A stretch of DNA of 64,000 nt, from assembly GCA_963850915.1 (NCBI GenBank), contig CAWKND010000014.1, forward strand, positions 519,751-583,750. Direction: 5' to 3'. A model generated the notes under the pieces. It made no database searches, was not told where the DNA came from, and saw only the letters and a program-made list of their open reading frames with translations. A program made the position numbers and the translations under genes. This document shows, one piece after another, positions 1-8,395 of this stretch. Origin of the DNA: CAVTWH01 sp963850915. GTDB taxonomy: Bacteria; Actinomycetota; Actinomycetes; Mycobacteriales; Micromonosporaceae. The stretch's first letter is position 1. The number at the start of each line of letters is the position of its first letter.

Positions 1-618
1 CTGCGCGACCTCGCCGAAGCCGTGTCCCAGGCGCTGCGCGAGGCCAAGTTGACCGGCCTGGCCAGCGGAATCGACGAGCACTCGGTGGGCGCGCTGCTGG
101 CGCTGCGCCCCGGCGACGACGAGGACGCGGCGCTGGCGGCGCTCTCCACGGCGCTGCGCCGCGGCCGGCCGGCCGTGGTGATCGCCGCCGGCTCCGGGGT
201 GCTGTCCCCGCGCGAGGCGCGCCGGTCGCTGGTCGAGGCCCGGCAGGTGGCCGACGCGGCCCGGCACGACCGGCGGGACGTGCCGGTCTACCGGCTGCCG
301 CACGTCGGGCTGGTCGGGCTACTGCACCTGCTGCGGGACGAGCCGCGGGTACAGACCTTCGTGGAGCGCGAGTTGGGGCCGCTACTGGCGTACGACGCGA
401 AGCACCCCCGGGAGCAGCTACTCGGCTCGCTCCGGGCGTACCTGGAGTCCGGGCGGAACAAGTCCGCGGCCGCCGGGCTGGCACACCTGTCGCGGCCGGC
501 GTTCTACGAGCGGCTGGCGCGCATCGGCCGGGTACTCGGCGTGGATCTCGACTCGGTGGATGCCTGCCTGTCCCTGCACGTGGCCCTGCTCGCCCTGGAC
601 GCCATCCGGGACACCTGA
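1..618 (+). CDS. PucR-family transcriptional regulator, C-terminal part (5' end outside window)
   Basis: The frame is open from the first base, so the gene starts upstream of the window; about 205 codons are visible. The last 60 or so residues form the PucR-type C-terminal helix-turn-helix: a GSLRAYLESGRNKSAAA stretch followed by LSRPAFYERLARI and a final helical segment ending in LLALDAI. PucR-family proteins are transcription activators or repressors of purine, amino-acid or amine catabolism genes. The aminotransferase and semialdehyde dehydrogenase genes begin 1.4 kb downstream on the same strand and are plausible targets, although an unrelated opposite-strand gene lies between. The family call is firm; the regulon is inference. 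Confidence 0.85.
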   Translation: MRDLAEAVSQALREAKLTGLASGIDEHSVGALLALRPGDDEDAALAALSTALRRGRPAVVIAAGSGVLSPREARRSLVEARQVADAARHDRRDVPVYRLPHVGLVGLLHLLRDEPRVQTFVERELGPLLAYDAKHPREQLLGSLRAYLESGRNKSAAAGLAHLSRPAFYERLARIGRVLGVDLDSVDACLSLHVALLALDAIRDT

Positions 619-625
619 GCCCGCA

Positions 626-658
626 CTGCCCCGGCGGGCGAGCTGACCACCGGGGCAG
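626..658. terminator. Hairpin between convergent genes
   Basis: A perfect 9-bp inverted repeat (626-634 with 650-658, CTGCCCCGG/CCGGGGCAG, 15-nt loop) sits in the 48-bp gap between the PucR-type gene and the convergent TIGR03118 gene. There is no T-tract, as is common for actinomycete terminators. It could serve both strands. Confidence 0.5.
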
Positions 659-666
659 GACGCGGT

Positions 667-1749
667 CTAGACGGTGGGGATCAGTTGACCGACCAGGCCG
701 TGCGACTCATGTACCGGGCCGGCACTGAACCACAGCGTGCCCACCCCGCCGGTAGAGGCGGTACCGGGCAGCAGCGCCCAGAGCCCGTCGATGTGGATAC
801 GGTGGTTGGTCGCGTCCCGCAGCGCGCCGAGGAACTGGCCGTTCTTGAATACCAGGATGTGCCCGTCGCCGAAGTTGCCGACGAGCAGCGCGCCGGCGAA
901 CTTGCCGAAGCTGGCCGGAGCGATCGTCATGCCCCACGGCGCGTCGAGCGGGCCGCGGCTGGCGATGCGCTGCCGGACCGGGTGCGAGTGGTACCCGTCG
1001 ACCGTGTAGACGTCAACGAAGCCCAGGCCGGCGCCGTCCACCTCGTCCTCCTTGTCGGCGTCCTGCTTGGCATAGCTCACGTACACCTTGTCGCCGACCA
1101 CGAACACGTTGAACGGTGCGTACCCCTTGGGCAGCGTCGGGTCATTGAAAGTCAGGGCGGTCGGGTGCACCAGCTGGAACCCGTTGTCGTACACGTCCAC
1201 CCGACCGTGGTGGAAGTCGGTGGCCAGCAGGTAGTTGCCGGTACTCGCATGTAGCAGCGCCATTCCCTTGTAGATGGCGCCGTTGTCGTGCCCGACGATC
1301 GAGGCGTTGGTACCCGAGATGGGGCCGCTCCACGCGGTCACCTGCCCGCCTTCGCTGACGAACATGAAGGTCGCGGGTGCCGAATTGGCGCCCACGTGCA
1401 CCACGAAATCGGTGGTGTCGTTGAAGACCTGGCCGGTGGGCGCGCCGCCGGGGATGGCAACGGTCAGGCCGACCTTGGCGACCGGCGCGCCACCCAGCCC
1501 GCCGGAGTAGAGGGTCGCGGTGTTGGTGCCGTTGTTGGCCGACCACAGCGGGCTGGTCGGGGAGAGTGCCAGGCCCCAGGCGTTGACCAGGTTCGCGTCC
1601 GGGATGTTGGCCTTGCCGGGCTGGTCGGCGACCTGGTTGACCTGGGTGAAGTGCGGTGTCGGCAGGGCCGCGTGTGCCGGGTTCGCGGCCAGTAGCACCA
1701 GCGCTCCGGTCGCGACAGCGCTCAGGCCGAAACGGATTTTCTTCTGCAT
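667..1749 (-). CDS. Secreted TIGR03118 family protein
   Basis: 360 residues with a clear Sec signal peptide (KK near the start, hydrophobic core, likely cleavage after AHA near residue 27). The mature part carries the conserved segments of the TIGR03118 family, such as NLVNAWGLALSPTSPLWSAN near its start and repeated GxLLVGNFGDG-like blade segments, consistent with a beta-propeller fold. The ATG at 1749 is preceded by GAGAGG at good spacing. The family has no established biochemical role. The gene sits alone, divergent from the aminotransferase operon, and separates that operon from the PucR regulator. Confidence 0.85.
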   Translation of the reverse strand: MQKKIRFGLSAVATGALVLLAANPAHAALPTPHFTQVNQVADQPGKANIPDANLVNAWGLALSPTSPLWSANNGTNTATLYSGGLGGAPVAKVGLTVAIPGGAPTGQVFNDTTDFVVHVGANSAPATFMFVSEGGQVTAWSGPISGTNASIVGHDNGAIYKGMALLHASTGNYLLATDFHHGRVDVYDNGFQLVHPTALTFNDPTLPKGYAPFNVFVVGDKVYVSYAKQDADKEDEVDGAGLGFVDVYTVDGYHSHPVRQRIASRGPLDAPWGMTIAPASFGKFAGALLVGNFGDGHILVFKNGQFLGALRDATNHRIHIDGLWALLPGTASTGGVGTLWFSAGPVHESHGLVGQLIPTV

Positions 1750-1926
1750 AGATACCTCTCAGCGACGGTGGCGACAAAACGCCCTCATGGCCAGTTACGC
1801 CACATCAGCCACAGGCGTTCGCCGGCACCGCACACCTGGCACACCCTTCACCCGTCCGGGTGACCGTGGCCGGCCACTCCGCGCCACCGGGAAGGGCCCG
1901 GGCTTGACGCTGTGTCAGGCATGGTG

Positions 1927-1941
1927 CTGCCGGCCCGGCAG
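1927..1941. promoter_or_regulatory. Palindrome upstream of aminotransferase operon, possible operator
   Basis: A perfect 15-bp palindrome with one central base (CTGCCGG C CCGGCAG) lies 77 bp before the aminotransferase start, in the intergenic region shared with the divergent TIGR03118 gene. A TTGACG hexamer lies about 20 bp further upstream. Binding by the nearby PucR regulator is only a guess. Confidence 0.25.
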
Positions 1942-2017
1942 AGTGTCACTTGTACCAGCGGGTGCAGGATGGGACCGTCAGGGCAATTCCGTCGGTACCA
2001 GCAAGGGGTTGAACAGC

Positions 2018-3337
2018 GTGACCACCGATGACCTGTGGGCGCGGCACCAGGCGGTCATGCCGTCCTGGATGCCGATCTACTACGCCGAACCCATCGAGAT
2101 CGTCGCCGGCTCCGGCCGGCGGGTCACCGACTCGGCCGGCCGCAGCTACCTCGACTTCTTCGGTGGCGTGCTGACCAACATGATCGGCTACGACATCCCG
2201 GAGATCCGCGAGGCGGTCGAGAAGCAGCTGCGTACCGGCATCCTGCACACCTCCACGCTGTACCTCATCCGTAACCAGGTCGAGCTGGCCGAACGCATCG
2301 CCCGGCTGTCCGGCATCCCGGACGCGCGGGTGTTCTTCACCAACTCCGGTACCGAGGCCAACGAGGCCGCGCTGTTGATGGCGACCGGCTTCCGGCGCAG
2401 CAACCAGATCCTCGCGGTACGCAACAGCTACCACGGCCGTAGCTATGCCACCATGGGCATCACCGGCAACCGCGCCTGGTCCGCCTCGTCGCTGAACCCG
2501 CTCAACGTCAGCTACCTGCACTCGGGTGACCGCAAGCGCGGGCTGCTCGCCGGCCTGAACGACGAGCAGCACATCGAGGCGGCAGTGGCCGACCTGCGGG
2601 AAATCCTCATCACCCAGACGATGGGCGACGTGGCGGCACTGATCGCCGAGCCGATCCAGGGCGTCGGCGGCTTCGTACACGGCCCGGACGGACTCTTCGC
2701 CGCCTACCGCAAGGTCCTCGACGAGCAGGGCGCGCTCTACATCTCCGACGAGGTACAGACCGGCTGGGGGCGCACCGGCGAGCACTTCTGGGGCTACCAG
2801 GCGCACGGCGTCATCCCCGACCTGTTGACCTTCGCCAAGGGCATCGGCAACGGGCTGGCACTGGCCGGCGTGGTCGGCCGGGCCGAGGTGATGGAGGCGG
2901 TACCGGGCATCTCGTTCTCCACCTTCGGCGGCAACCCGATCGCCACGGCCGGTGGCGTGGCCGTACTGGACTACCTGCTGGAGCACGACCTGCAGGGCAA
3001 CGCCGCACGTACCGGTGCGCTGCTGCACGCCGCGCTGCGCCCGGCGATCGAGCGCTTCGGCATCGTCGGCGACATCCGGGGCAAGGGGCTGATGCTCGGC
3101 ATCGAACTGGTCGAGCCGGGTACCAACAACCCCAACGCGTACGCCACCGGCCGGGTCTTCGAGGAGTGCAAGCGGCTGGGCCTGCTGGTCGGCAAGGGTG
3201 GCCTGTACGGCAACACGCTGCGGATGGGGCCGCCGCTGACGCTGACCGAGGACGAGGCGCGCGAGGGCGCGGACATCCTGCTCAGCGCCATAGCCGTGGT
3301 AGACGCGGAAACGGTAGACAGCGAGGTACAACCGTGA
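2018..3337 (+). CDS. Class III PLP-dependent aminotransferase
   Basis: About 439 residues from a GTG at 2018, chosen because AAGGGG lies 9-14 bases upstream and because this gives the normal length of a class III aminotransferase; the frame is open further upstream. Visible hallmarks are NSGTEAN (about residues 109-115, PLP phosphate binding), DEVQTGWGRTG (about 245-255) and the Schiff-base lysine in TFAKGIGNG (about residue 274). The stop overlaps the start of the next gene (GTGA), so the two are translationally coupled. With methylmalonate-semialdehyde dehydrogenase downstream, the likely substrate is an omega-amino acid such as beta-alanine or 3-aminoisobutyrate, giving a semialdehyde. Substrate is inference; the class is certain. 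Confidence 0.9.
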   Translation: MTTDDLWARHQAVMPSWMPIYYAEPIEIVAGSGRRVTDSAGRSYLDFFGGVLTNMIGYDIPEIREAVEKQLRTGILHTSTLYLIRNQVELAERIARLSGIPDARVFFTNSGTEANEAALLMATGFRRSNQILAVRNSYHGRSYATMGITGNRAWSASSLNPLNVSYLHSGDRKRGLLAGLNDEQHIEAAVADLREILITQTMGDVAALIAEPIQGVGGFVHGPDGLFAAYRKVLDEQGALYISDEVQTGWGRTGEHFWGYQAHGVIPDLLTFAKGIGNGLALAGVVGRAEVMEAVPGISFSTFGGNPIATAGGVAVLDYLLEHDLQGNAARTGALLHAALRPAIERFGIVGDIRGKGLMLGIELVEPGTNNPNAYATGRVFEECKRLGLLVGKGGLYGNTLRMGPPLTLTEDEAREGADILLSAIAVVDAETVDSEVQP

Positions 3338-4827
3338 AAATCGTTACCCACTTCGTGGACGGCAAGCCGTGGACGGCCGGCGCCGCCCGGCAGGGTGAAC
3401 TCTTCGACCCGGCGACCGGGCAGGTCAGCGGGCATGTGGACCTGGCCTCGGCGGATGACGTAGCGACGGCCGTCGCGGCGGCTCGGGCATCGGCGAAGGG
3501 CTGGCGGGACGCCTCGGTGGCCAAGCGCACCGCGGTCATGTTCGCGATCCGGGAGATCGTCAACGCCCGGCGCGGCGAGCTGGCGGCGGCGATCACCGCG
3601 GAGCACGGCAAGGTACTCGGTGATGCGGCCGGCGAGGTGCAGCGCGGTCTGGAAGTCATCGAGTACGCCTGCGGCATCGGTACTCTGCTGCGCTCCGGGT
3701 TCTCCGAAAACGTATCGACCGGAGTCGACTCGTACTCGATCCGCCAGCCACTCGGTGTGGTAGCCGTGATCTCGCCGTTCAATTTCCCGGCGATGGTGCC
3801 GCTGTGGTTCGTACCACTCGCGCTGGCCTGCGGCAACGCGGTGATCCTCAAGCCCAGTGAAAAGGACCCGTCGGCGGCCGTACTCCTTGCTTCGTGGTTT
3901 GCCGAGGCGGGCCTGCCGGACGGCGTGTTCAACGTGGTGCACGGTGACAAGGAGGCGGTCGACGCCATTCTGGACCACCCCGACATCGCCGCTGTTTCAT
4001 TCGTCGGCTCCACTCCGATCGCCAAGTACGTCTACGAGCGCGGTACCCGGGCGGGCAAGCGCGTCCAGGCGTTGGGCGGGGCGAAGAACCACATGGTGGT
4101 ACTCCCGGACGCGGATCTGGACCTGGCTGCCGACGCGGCGGTCTCGGCCGGCTTCGGCTCGGCGGGGGAGCGGTGCATGGCGATCTCGGTCGTGGTGGCC
4201 GTGGACCCGGTCGGCGACGAACTGGTCGGCAAGATCGTCGAGCGGATGGCGGCGATCCGCACCGGCGACGGGCGCGACCCGTCCTGCGAGATGGGTCCGC
4301 TGGTCACCGCGGCGCACCGGGACCGGGTGGTCGGCTACCTGTCGGCTGGCGTGGAGGCCGGTGCGCGGCTGGTGGTGGACGGGCGGGAGATCACGCCGGC
4401 CGGCGAGTCGGGTGGCTTCTGGCTGGGTCCGACCCTCTTCGACCACGTGGGTACCGGCATGTCGATCTACACCGACGAGATCTTCGGTCCGGTGCTGGGC
4501 GTGCTGCGCGTCGACTCCTACGAGCAGGCGCTGGCCCTGGTCAACGCCTCCCGGTACGGCAACGGTACGGCGATCTTCACCAACGACGGTGGGGCGGCCC
4601 GCCGCTTCCAGTACGAGGTGGAGGTCGGGATGGTCGGGGTGAACGTACCCATCCCGGTACCGATGGCCTACTACTCGTTCGGCGGCTGGAAAGCGTCCCT
4701 CTTCGGCGACACCCACGCGCACGGCGCCGAGGGCGTGCACTTTTTCACCCGCGGCAAGGTGGTCACCAGCCGCTGGCTGGACCCGTCGCACGGCGGCGTG
4801 AGCCTGGGCTTCCCCACCCACAACTGA
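3334..4827 (+). CDS. mmsA: CoA-acylating methylmalonate-semialdehyde dehydrogenase
   Basis: 497 residues from the GTG that overlaps the aminotransferase stop by four bases. It is an aldehyde dehydrogenase superfamily member with the MMSDH pattern: ISPFNFPAMVPLWF in the N-terminal cofactor domain, VSFVGSTPIAKYVY, ALGGAKNHMVV, and the catalytic cysteine in GSAGERCMA (about residue 281). Enzymes of this family convert methylmalonate or malonate semialdehyde with NAD and CoA to propionyl-CoA or acetyl-CoA and CO2. Coupling to an aminotransferase fits degradation of valine-derived or pyrimidine-derived beta-amino acids. Strong tandem hairpins follow the gene. Confidence 0.93.
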   Translation: MKIVTHFVDGKPWTAGAARQGELFDPATGQVSGHVDLASADDVATAVAAARASAKGWRDASVAKRTAVMFAIREIVNARRGELAAAITAEHGKVLGDAAGEVQRGLEVIEYACGIGTLLRSGFSENVSTGVDSYSIRQPLGVVAVISPFNFPAMVPLWFVPLALACGNAVILKPSEKDPSAAVLLASWFAEAGLPDGVFNVVHGDKEAVDAILDHPDIAAVSFVGSTPIAKYVYERGTRAGKRVQALGGAKNHMVVLPDADLDLAADAAVSAGFGSAGERCMAISVVVAVDPVGDELVGKIVERMAAIRTGDGRDPSCEMGPLVTAAHRDRVVGYLSAGVEAGARLVVDGREITPAGESGGFWLGPTLFDHVGTGMSIYTDEIFGPVLGVLRVDSYEQALALVNASRYGNGTAIFTNDGGAARRFQYEVEVGMVGVNVPIPVPMAYYSFGGWKASLFGDTHAHGAEGVHFFTRGKVVTSRWLDPSHGGVSLGFPTHN

Positions 4828-4981
4828 GCCCCACCCACGGCAGAGCCCGACCGGCAACTAGGCCCGACCACAACTGGCCGGTTCGGTCCGTAGTCCGGCC
4901 GACCAGCGAAACTTTTACCGAGATTCGGCTGCCCCGCAGGCTGCGCCCGGTGGAGCCGAGGACATTCACTGCCGAACCAGG

Positions 4982-5009
4982 ACGGCCGCGCGGTACTCCG
5001 CGCGGCCGT
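4982..5009. terminator. Strong hairpin downstream of mmsA
   Basis: A perfect 12-bp stem (ACGGCCGCGCGG at 4982-4993 with 4998-5009) closes a 4-nt TACT loop. Its stability and position about 155 bp after the mmsA stop suggest a transcription terminator. Confidence 0.6.
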
Positions 5010-5104
5010 TCGACGTCGCCAATTCGTGCGTTGCTGAGGGCGTTTTCCCAGTTCAGATGCCATCTGGTGGGTGTCGATCGAGGTTTTGGCAGGTAGCCTT
5101 CGCA

Positions 5105-5134
5105 AGCGCGACCGGGTCCCCCGCCGGTCGCGCT
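5105..5134. terminator. Second hairpin downstream of mmsA
   Basis: A perfect 11-bp stem (AGCGCGACCGG at 5105-5115 with 5124-5134) with an 8-nt C-rich loop. It lies about 100 bp after the first hairpin, so the two may act in tandem. Confidence 0.5.
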
Positions 5135-5163
5135 CCCATGCTCCGGCGTTGGTAACGACTGTG

Positions 5164-5237
5164 AAAACTTCTGACAAGGTTGTTGACAGTTAGGGGCCCG
5201 CAGTAAGAAGTTTTACCAGCGACAGTTAAGAACCTTG
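5164..5237 (+). promoter_or_regulatory. Promoter with inverted repeats before the RpiR regulator gene
   Basis: A perfect TTGACA is at 5183-5188, with a weak -10 region around 5204-5211. It is bracketed by AAAACTTCT (5164-5172) and its exact inverse AGAAGTTTT (5206-5214). A second pair, CAAGGTT (5175-5181) and AACCTTG (5231-5237), interleaves with the first. Inverted repeats straddling the -35/-10 region of an RpiR gene are typical of autoregulation; binding by the adjacent RpiR protein is inference. Confidence 0.5.
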
Positions 5238-5254
5238 CCGGAAGGAGGCGACGG

Positions 5255-6160
5255 ATGACCGACGTAGACGCGCCGCGCGTCACGGGTAGCCTCCTGGGAC
5301 GGCTGCGTAGCCAACTGCCCGAGTTCACCGGCGCCCTTCAGCGGGTCGCCGAGCAGGTACTCGCGGACCCGGCCGGCGCGGCCCGGGCGACCATCGTCGA
5401 GCTGGCCGAGCGCAGCGGTACCTCACCGGCCACGGTCACCCGGTTCTGTCGGGCACTGGGCTTCGAGGGCTACGCCGACCTGCGGCTGTCCATCGCCGGG
5501 GAGACCGGCCGGGCAGCTCGGGCAGCCGGCTGGACCGTTGACATCGGCCGGGAGATCCAGCCCACCGACCCGCTGGAGCGGGTACTGAGCCAGATCATGG
5601 CGGCCGACACCCGGGCCCTCGCCGAGACCGCCGCCCTCCTCGACCTCGGCGCCGTGGAGCGGGCCGCCGACGCGGTCGCCGCCGCGCACCGGGTCGACAT
5701 CTACGGCATCTCCGGTAGCGCGCTGGTCGGCGCCGAGCTGCAGCTGTGCCTGCACCGCATAGGGCTGGCCTCGTGGTCCTGGACCGACGTGCACAACGGG
5801 CTGGCCAGCGCCGCCCTGCTGCGCGCCGGCGACGTCGCGATCGGTATCTCGCACAGCGGCCAGACCCGGGAGACGATCGAGATGCTCGCCGAGGCGAGCA
5901 GCAGCGGCGCCGTCACCATCGCGCTGACCAGCTCGCCGCGCTCCCCACTGGCCGATGTCGCGGACATCGCCCTGGTACACGCCATGCAGGCGACGACCTT
6001 CCGGCCGGACGCGCTCTCCGGCCGGCACCCGCAGCTGGTCGTCCTGGACCTGCTCTACATCGCGGTGGCACAGCGCACCCACGACCGCTCGCACGCGGCC
6101 TTCCAGGCGACCGCCAAGGCGGTCGCCGGGCACTGGGCGACCAAGGAGGCGGCAGCGTGA
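5255..6160 (+). CDS. MurR/RpiR family transcriptional regulator
   Basis: 301 residues. The N-terminal part (to about residue 80) is the RpiR helix-turn-helix, with TIVELAERSGTSPATVTRFCRALGF as recognition region. The C-terminal part (about 130-265) is a SIS sugar-phosphate-binding domain starting at YGISGSALVGAE. Such proteins bind a phosphosugar and control nearby sugar genes. The ATG is preceded by GGAAGGAGG. The stop overlaps the start of the SIS-protein gene (GTGA), so regulator and sugar operon are cotranscribed. With an NgcEFG-like transporter downstream, the effector is probably an amino-sugar phosphate (inference). Confidence 0.92.
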   Translation: MTDVDAPRVTGSLLGRLRSQLPEFTGALQRVAEQVLADPAGAARATIVELAERSGTSPATVTRFCRALGFEGYADLRLSIAGETGRAARAAGWTVDIGREIQPTDPLERVLSQIMAADTRALAETAALLDLGAVERAADAVAAAHRVDIYGISGSALVGAELQLCLHRIGLASWSWTDVHNGLASAALLRAGDVAIGISHSGQTRETIEMLAEASSSGAVTIALTSSPRSPLADVADIALVHAMQATTFRPDALSGRHPQLVVLDLLYIAVAQRTHDRSHAAFQATAKAVAGHWATKEAAA

Positions 6161-6909
6161 GCGTCAGTACCCAGGCCTACGTCGCCGCCGTCCGGGACCT
6201 GGTGGACCAGGTCGCGGGGGAGAGCACCGACCAGCTGGCGGCAGCCGCGAAGCTCGTGGTCGCCGCGCTGCGCGCCGGTGGTGTGGTGCAGAGCTTCGGT
6301 ACCGGCCACTCCGAGTCGGTGGCGATGGAGCTGGCCGGCCGGGCCGGCGGGCTGGTACCGACCAACAAGCTCGCCCTGCGGGACCTGGTCGTGTACGGCG
6401 ACGCCGACCGGGAGCTGGTACACGACGGCAAGCTCGAGCACGAGGCCGGTGTCGCCGCGCGGGTGTACGAGCTGGCGCAGCCCCGGCCCGCGGACATCTT
6501 CGTGGTGGCCTCGCAGTCGGGCATCAACTACTCGATCGTGGAGTTCGCGCTGCTGGTCAAGGAGCGCGGGCACCATCTGATCGCCATTACTTCGGCAGCG
6601 CATACGGCTCGGGTGACGCCACGGCACCCGAGCGGCAAGCGACTGGCCGAGGTCGCCGACGTGGTGCTGGACAACGGCGCACCGTACGGCGACGCACTGC
6701 TACCGCTGCCTAGCGGTGGCACGGTCGGCGCGGTCTCCTCGATCACGGCAGCCCTGTTGGGGCAGTCGCTGGTCATCGAGGTCGTCCGGCAGCTCCAGGC
6801 TGCGGGTGAGGTACCCCCGATCTACCTCTCCGCGAACGTCCCCGGCGGGGACGAGCACAACCAATCCCTCGAGTCGCGCTACGCCGGTCGTATCCGGCGT
6901 GGTGCCTGA
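6157..6909 (+). CDS. SIS-domain phosphosugar-binding protein (UPF0309-like)
   Basis: 250 residues from a GTG at 6157 that overlaps the regulator stop; AAGGAGG lies 7 bases upstream and the frame is open further upstream, so this start is decided by the ribosome site. A single SIS domain fills the protein, with SFGTGHSESVAMELAGRAGG near residue 50 as the sugar-phosphate loop and VVASQSGINYSIVEFAL near residue 120. UPF0309-type proteins are predicted phosphosugar isomerases or etherases; none of the catalytic detail can be assigned here. Position between the RpiR regulator and the NgcE-like binding protein argues for a role in processing the imported amino sugar. Confidence 0.85.
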   Translation: MSVSTQAYVAAVRDLVDQVAGESTDQLAAAAKLVVAALRAGGVVQSFGTGHSESVAMELAGRAGGLVPTNKLALRDLVVYGDADRELVHDGKLEHEAGVAARVYELAQPRPADIFVVASQSGINYSIVEFALLVKERGHHLIAITSAAHTARVTPRHPSGKRLAEVADVVLDNGAPYGDALLPLPSGGTVGAVSSITAALLGQSLVIEVVRQLQAAGEVPPIYLSANVPGGDEHNQSLESRYAGRIRRGA

Positions 6910-6929
6910 CCCGAAACCGAGGAGAAGAG

Positions 6930-8378
6930 ATGACCCTTTCCCCCGAATCCCCCGCCATGGGCGAGTCCGGTAAGTCGGACCTGTCCCGGCGGACTATCCT
7001 GCGACGCGCCGCGGCTGTCAGCGTGCTGGCAATCCCCGCGGTGGGCTTCCTGGACGCCTGTGCTTCCGGGAGTGACAAGCCGACCACGACGGCGACCGGC
7101 GCGAAGAGCTCGACCAACCCGCTGGGCGTCGACGCGTCTGCCCCGCTCGAGGTCGTAATCTTCAACGGCGGTTACGGCGACAAGTACGCCACCGACGTAC
7201 ACGTCCCGCTGTACAAGAAGGCGTTCCCGAACGCCACTGTCACCGAGTCGAAGGCCGAGGAGATCTCGACCGTCCTGCAGCCCCGGTTCTCCGGTGGTAC
7301 CCCGCCGGACGTGATCGACAACTCGGGCTCGAAGCTCATGGACAACGGCGCCCTGGTTCAGGCCGGGCAGCTGCAGGACCTGTCGGACCTGTTCGCCGCC
7401 CCGTCGGTGGATGACGCGAGCAAGACCGTCAAGGACACCCTGGTGCCCGGCACGGTCGACTCCGGCCTGTTCAACGGCAAGCCGTACGTCATGAACTACG
7501 TGTTCACCGTCTACGGCATCTGGTACAACGCGAAGCTCTTCCAGACCAAGGGCTGGACCGCCCCGAAGACCTGGGCGGACTTCACCGCGCTGCTGGACAC
7601 CATCAAGGCCGCCGGCATCACGCCGTACGGCTACGCCGGTGCCAACGCCGCGTACTACCAGTACCTCGTCATCCTGTCGTCGGCTGCCAAGCTCGGTGGC
7701 GACGACATCCTGAAGAACATCGACAACCTGGCCGACGGTGCCTGGACGGCCGACGCGGTCAAGCAGGCCGCGACGGCTTGGGCCGCGATCGGTGCCAAGT
7801 ACACCGACAAGGCCTTCCTGGGCCTGCGCCACACCGAGGTTCAGCTCAAGCAGGACCAGGACCAGGTTGCCTTCTACCCCAGCGGTAACTGGCTGGAGAA
7901 CGAGCAGAAGGCCAGCACGCCGGCCACCTTCAACTACGCGATGATGCCGGTACCGTCGCTGACCAGCTCTGACAAGCTGGACGCCTCGGCCGTCTTCGCC
8001 ACCGCGGGTGAGGGCTTCATCGTCGCCGCCAAGGGCAAGAACCCCAAGGGCGGTGAGGAGTACCTGCGCCAGATGCTGTCGAAGGCTGGCGCCAAGGGCT
8101 TCACCGAGCAGACCGGCTCGCTGACCTCGGTTCAGGGCGCTTCCGACGGGCTCACCCTGCCGCCGGGCCTGACCAGCTCCAGCACCGCGCTGAACGCCGC
8201 GAAGTCGACGTTCAACTACCGGTTCGACGGCTGGTACGCCGAGCTCGACACCGAGCTGCGGGCGGCCACCAACGAGCTGTTCTACCAGGGCGGTACCGCC
8301 GACAAGTTCTGCACCCGCATGCAGGCCAAGGCGGACGCCATCAAGAAGGATTCGTCCATCCAGAAGTACTCGCGCTGA
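6930..8378 (+). CDS. ngcE: N-acetylglucosamine/diacetylchitobiose-type ABC transporter binding lipoprotein (NgcE-like)
   Basis: 482 residues. The N-terminus has a twin-arginine motif (SRRTIL, R20-R21) followed by a hydrophobic segment and a lipobox ending in Cys44 (LDAC), so it is a Tat-exported lipoprotein. The rest is a family 1 extracellular solute-binding protein. NgcE hallmarks include RFSGGTPPDVIDNSG and LVQAGQLQDLSDL. Two permease genes follow at once; GAGGAGAAGAG precedes the ATG. The family imports GlcNAc and chitobiose; the exact sugar is inferred from similarity and from the RpiR/SIS partners. Confidence 0.88.
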   Translation: MTLSPESPAMGESGKSDLSRRTILRRAAAVSVLAIPAVGFLDACASGSDKPTTTATGAKSSTNPLGVDASAPLEVVIFNGGYGDKYATDVHVPLYKKAFPNATVTESKAEEISTVLQPRFSGGTPPDVIDNSGSKLMDNGALVQAGQLQDLSDLFAAPSVDDASKTVKDTLVPGTVDSGLFNGKPYVMNYVFTVYGIWYNAKLFQTKGWTAPKTWADFTALLDTIKAAGITPYGYAGANAAYYQYLVILSSAAKLGGDDILKNIDNLADGAWTADAVKQAATAWAAIGAKYTDKAFLGLRHTEVQLKQDQDQVAFYPSGNWLENEQKASTPATFNYAMMPVPSLTSSDKLDASAVFATAGEGFIVAAKGKNPKGGEEYLRQMLSKAGAKGFTEQTGSLTSVQGASDGLTLPPGLTSSSTALNAAKSTFNYRFDGWYAELDTELRAATNELFYQGGTADKFCTRMQAKADAIKKDSSIQKYSR

Positions 8379-8395
8379 GCGGAACGGTAGCGACC

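Larger units (their letters stand above)
4828..5254. other. Gene-free intergenic region between mmsA and the RpiR regulator
   Basis: 427 bp with no supported gene. It holds two strong hairpins (4982-5009 and 5105-5134) that probably end the mmsA operon, then an AT-richer stretch with a TTGACA hexamer and inverted repeats upstream of the RpiR-type gene. Confidence 0.7.

Noticed and set aside
1520..2017. Upstream extension of the aminotransferase frame
   Set aside because: It runs antisense through the signal peptide of the TIGR03118 gene and its promoter region; the GTG at 2018 has a ribosome site and gives the normal family length.
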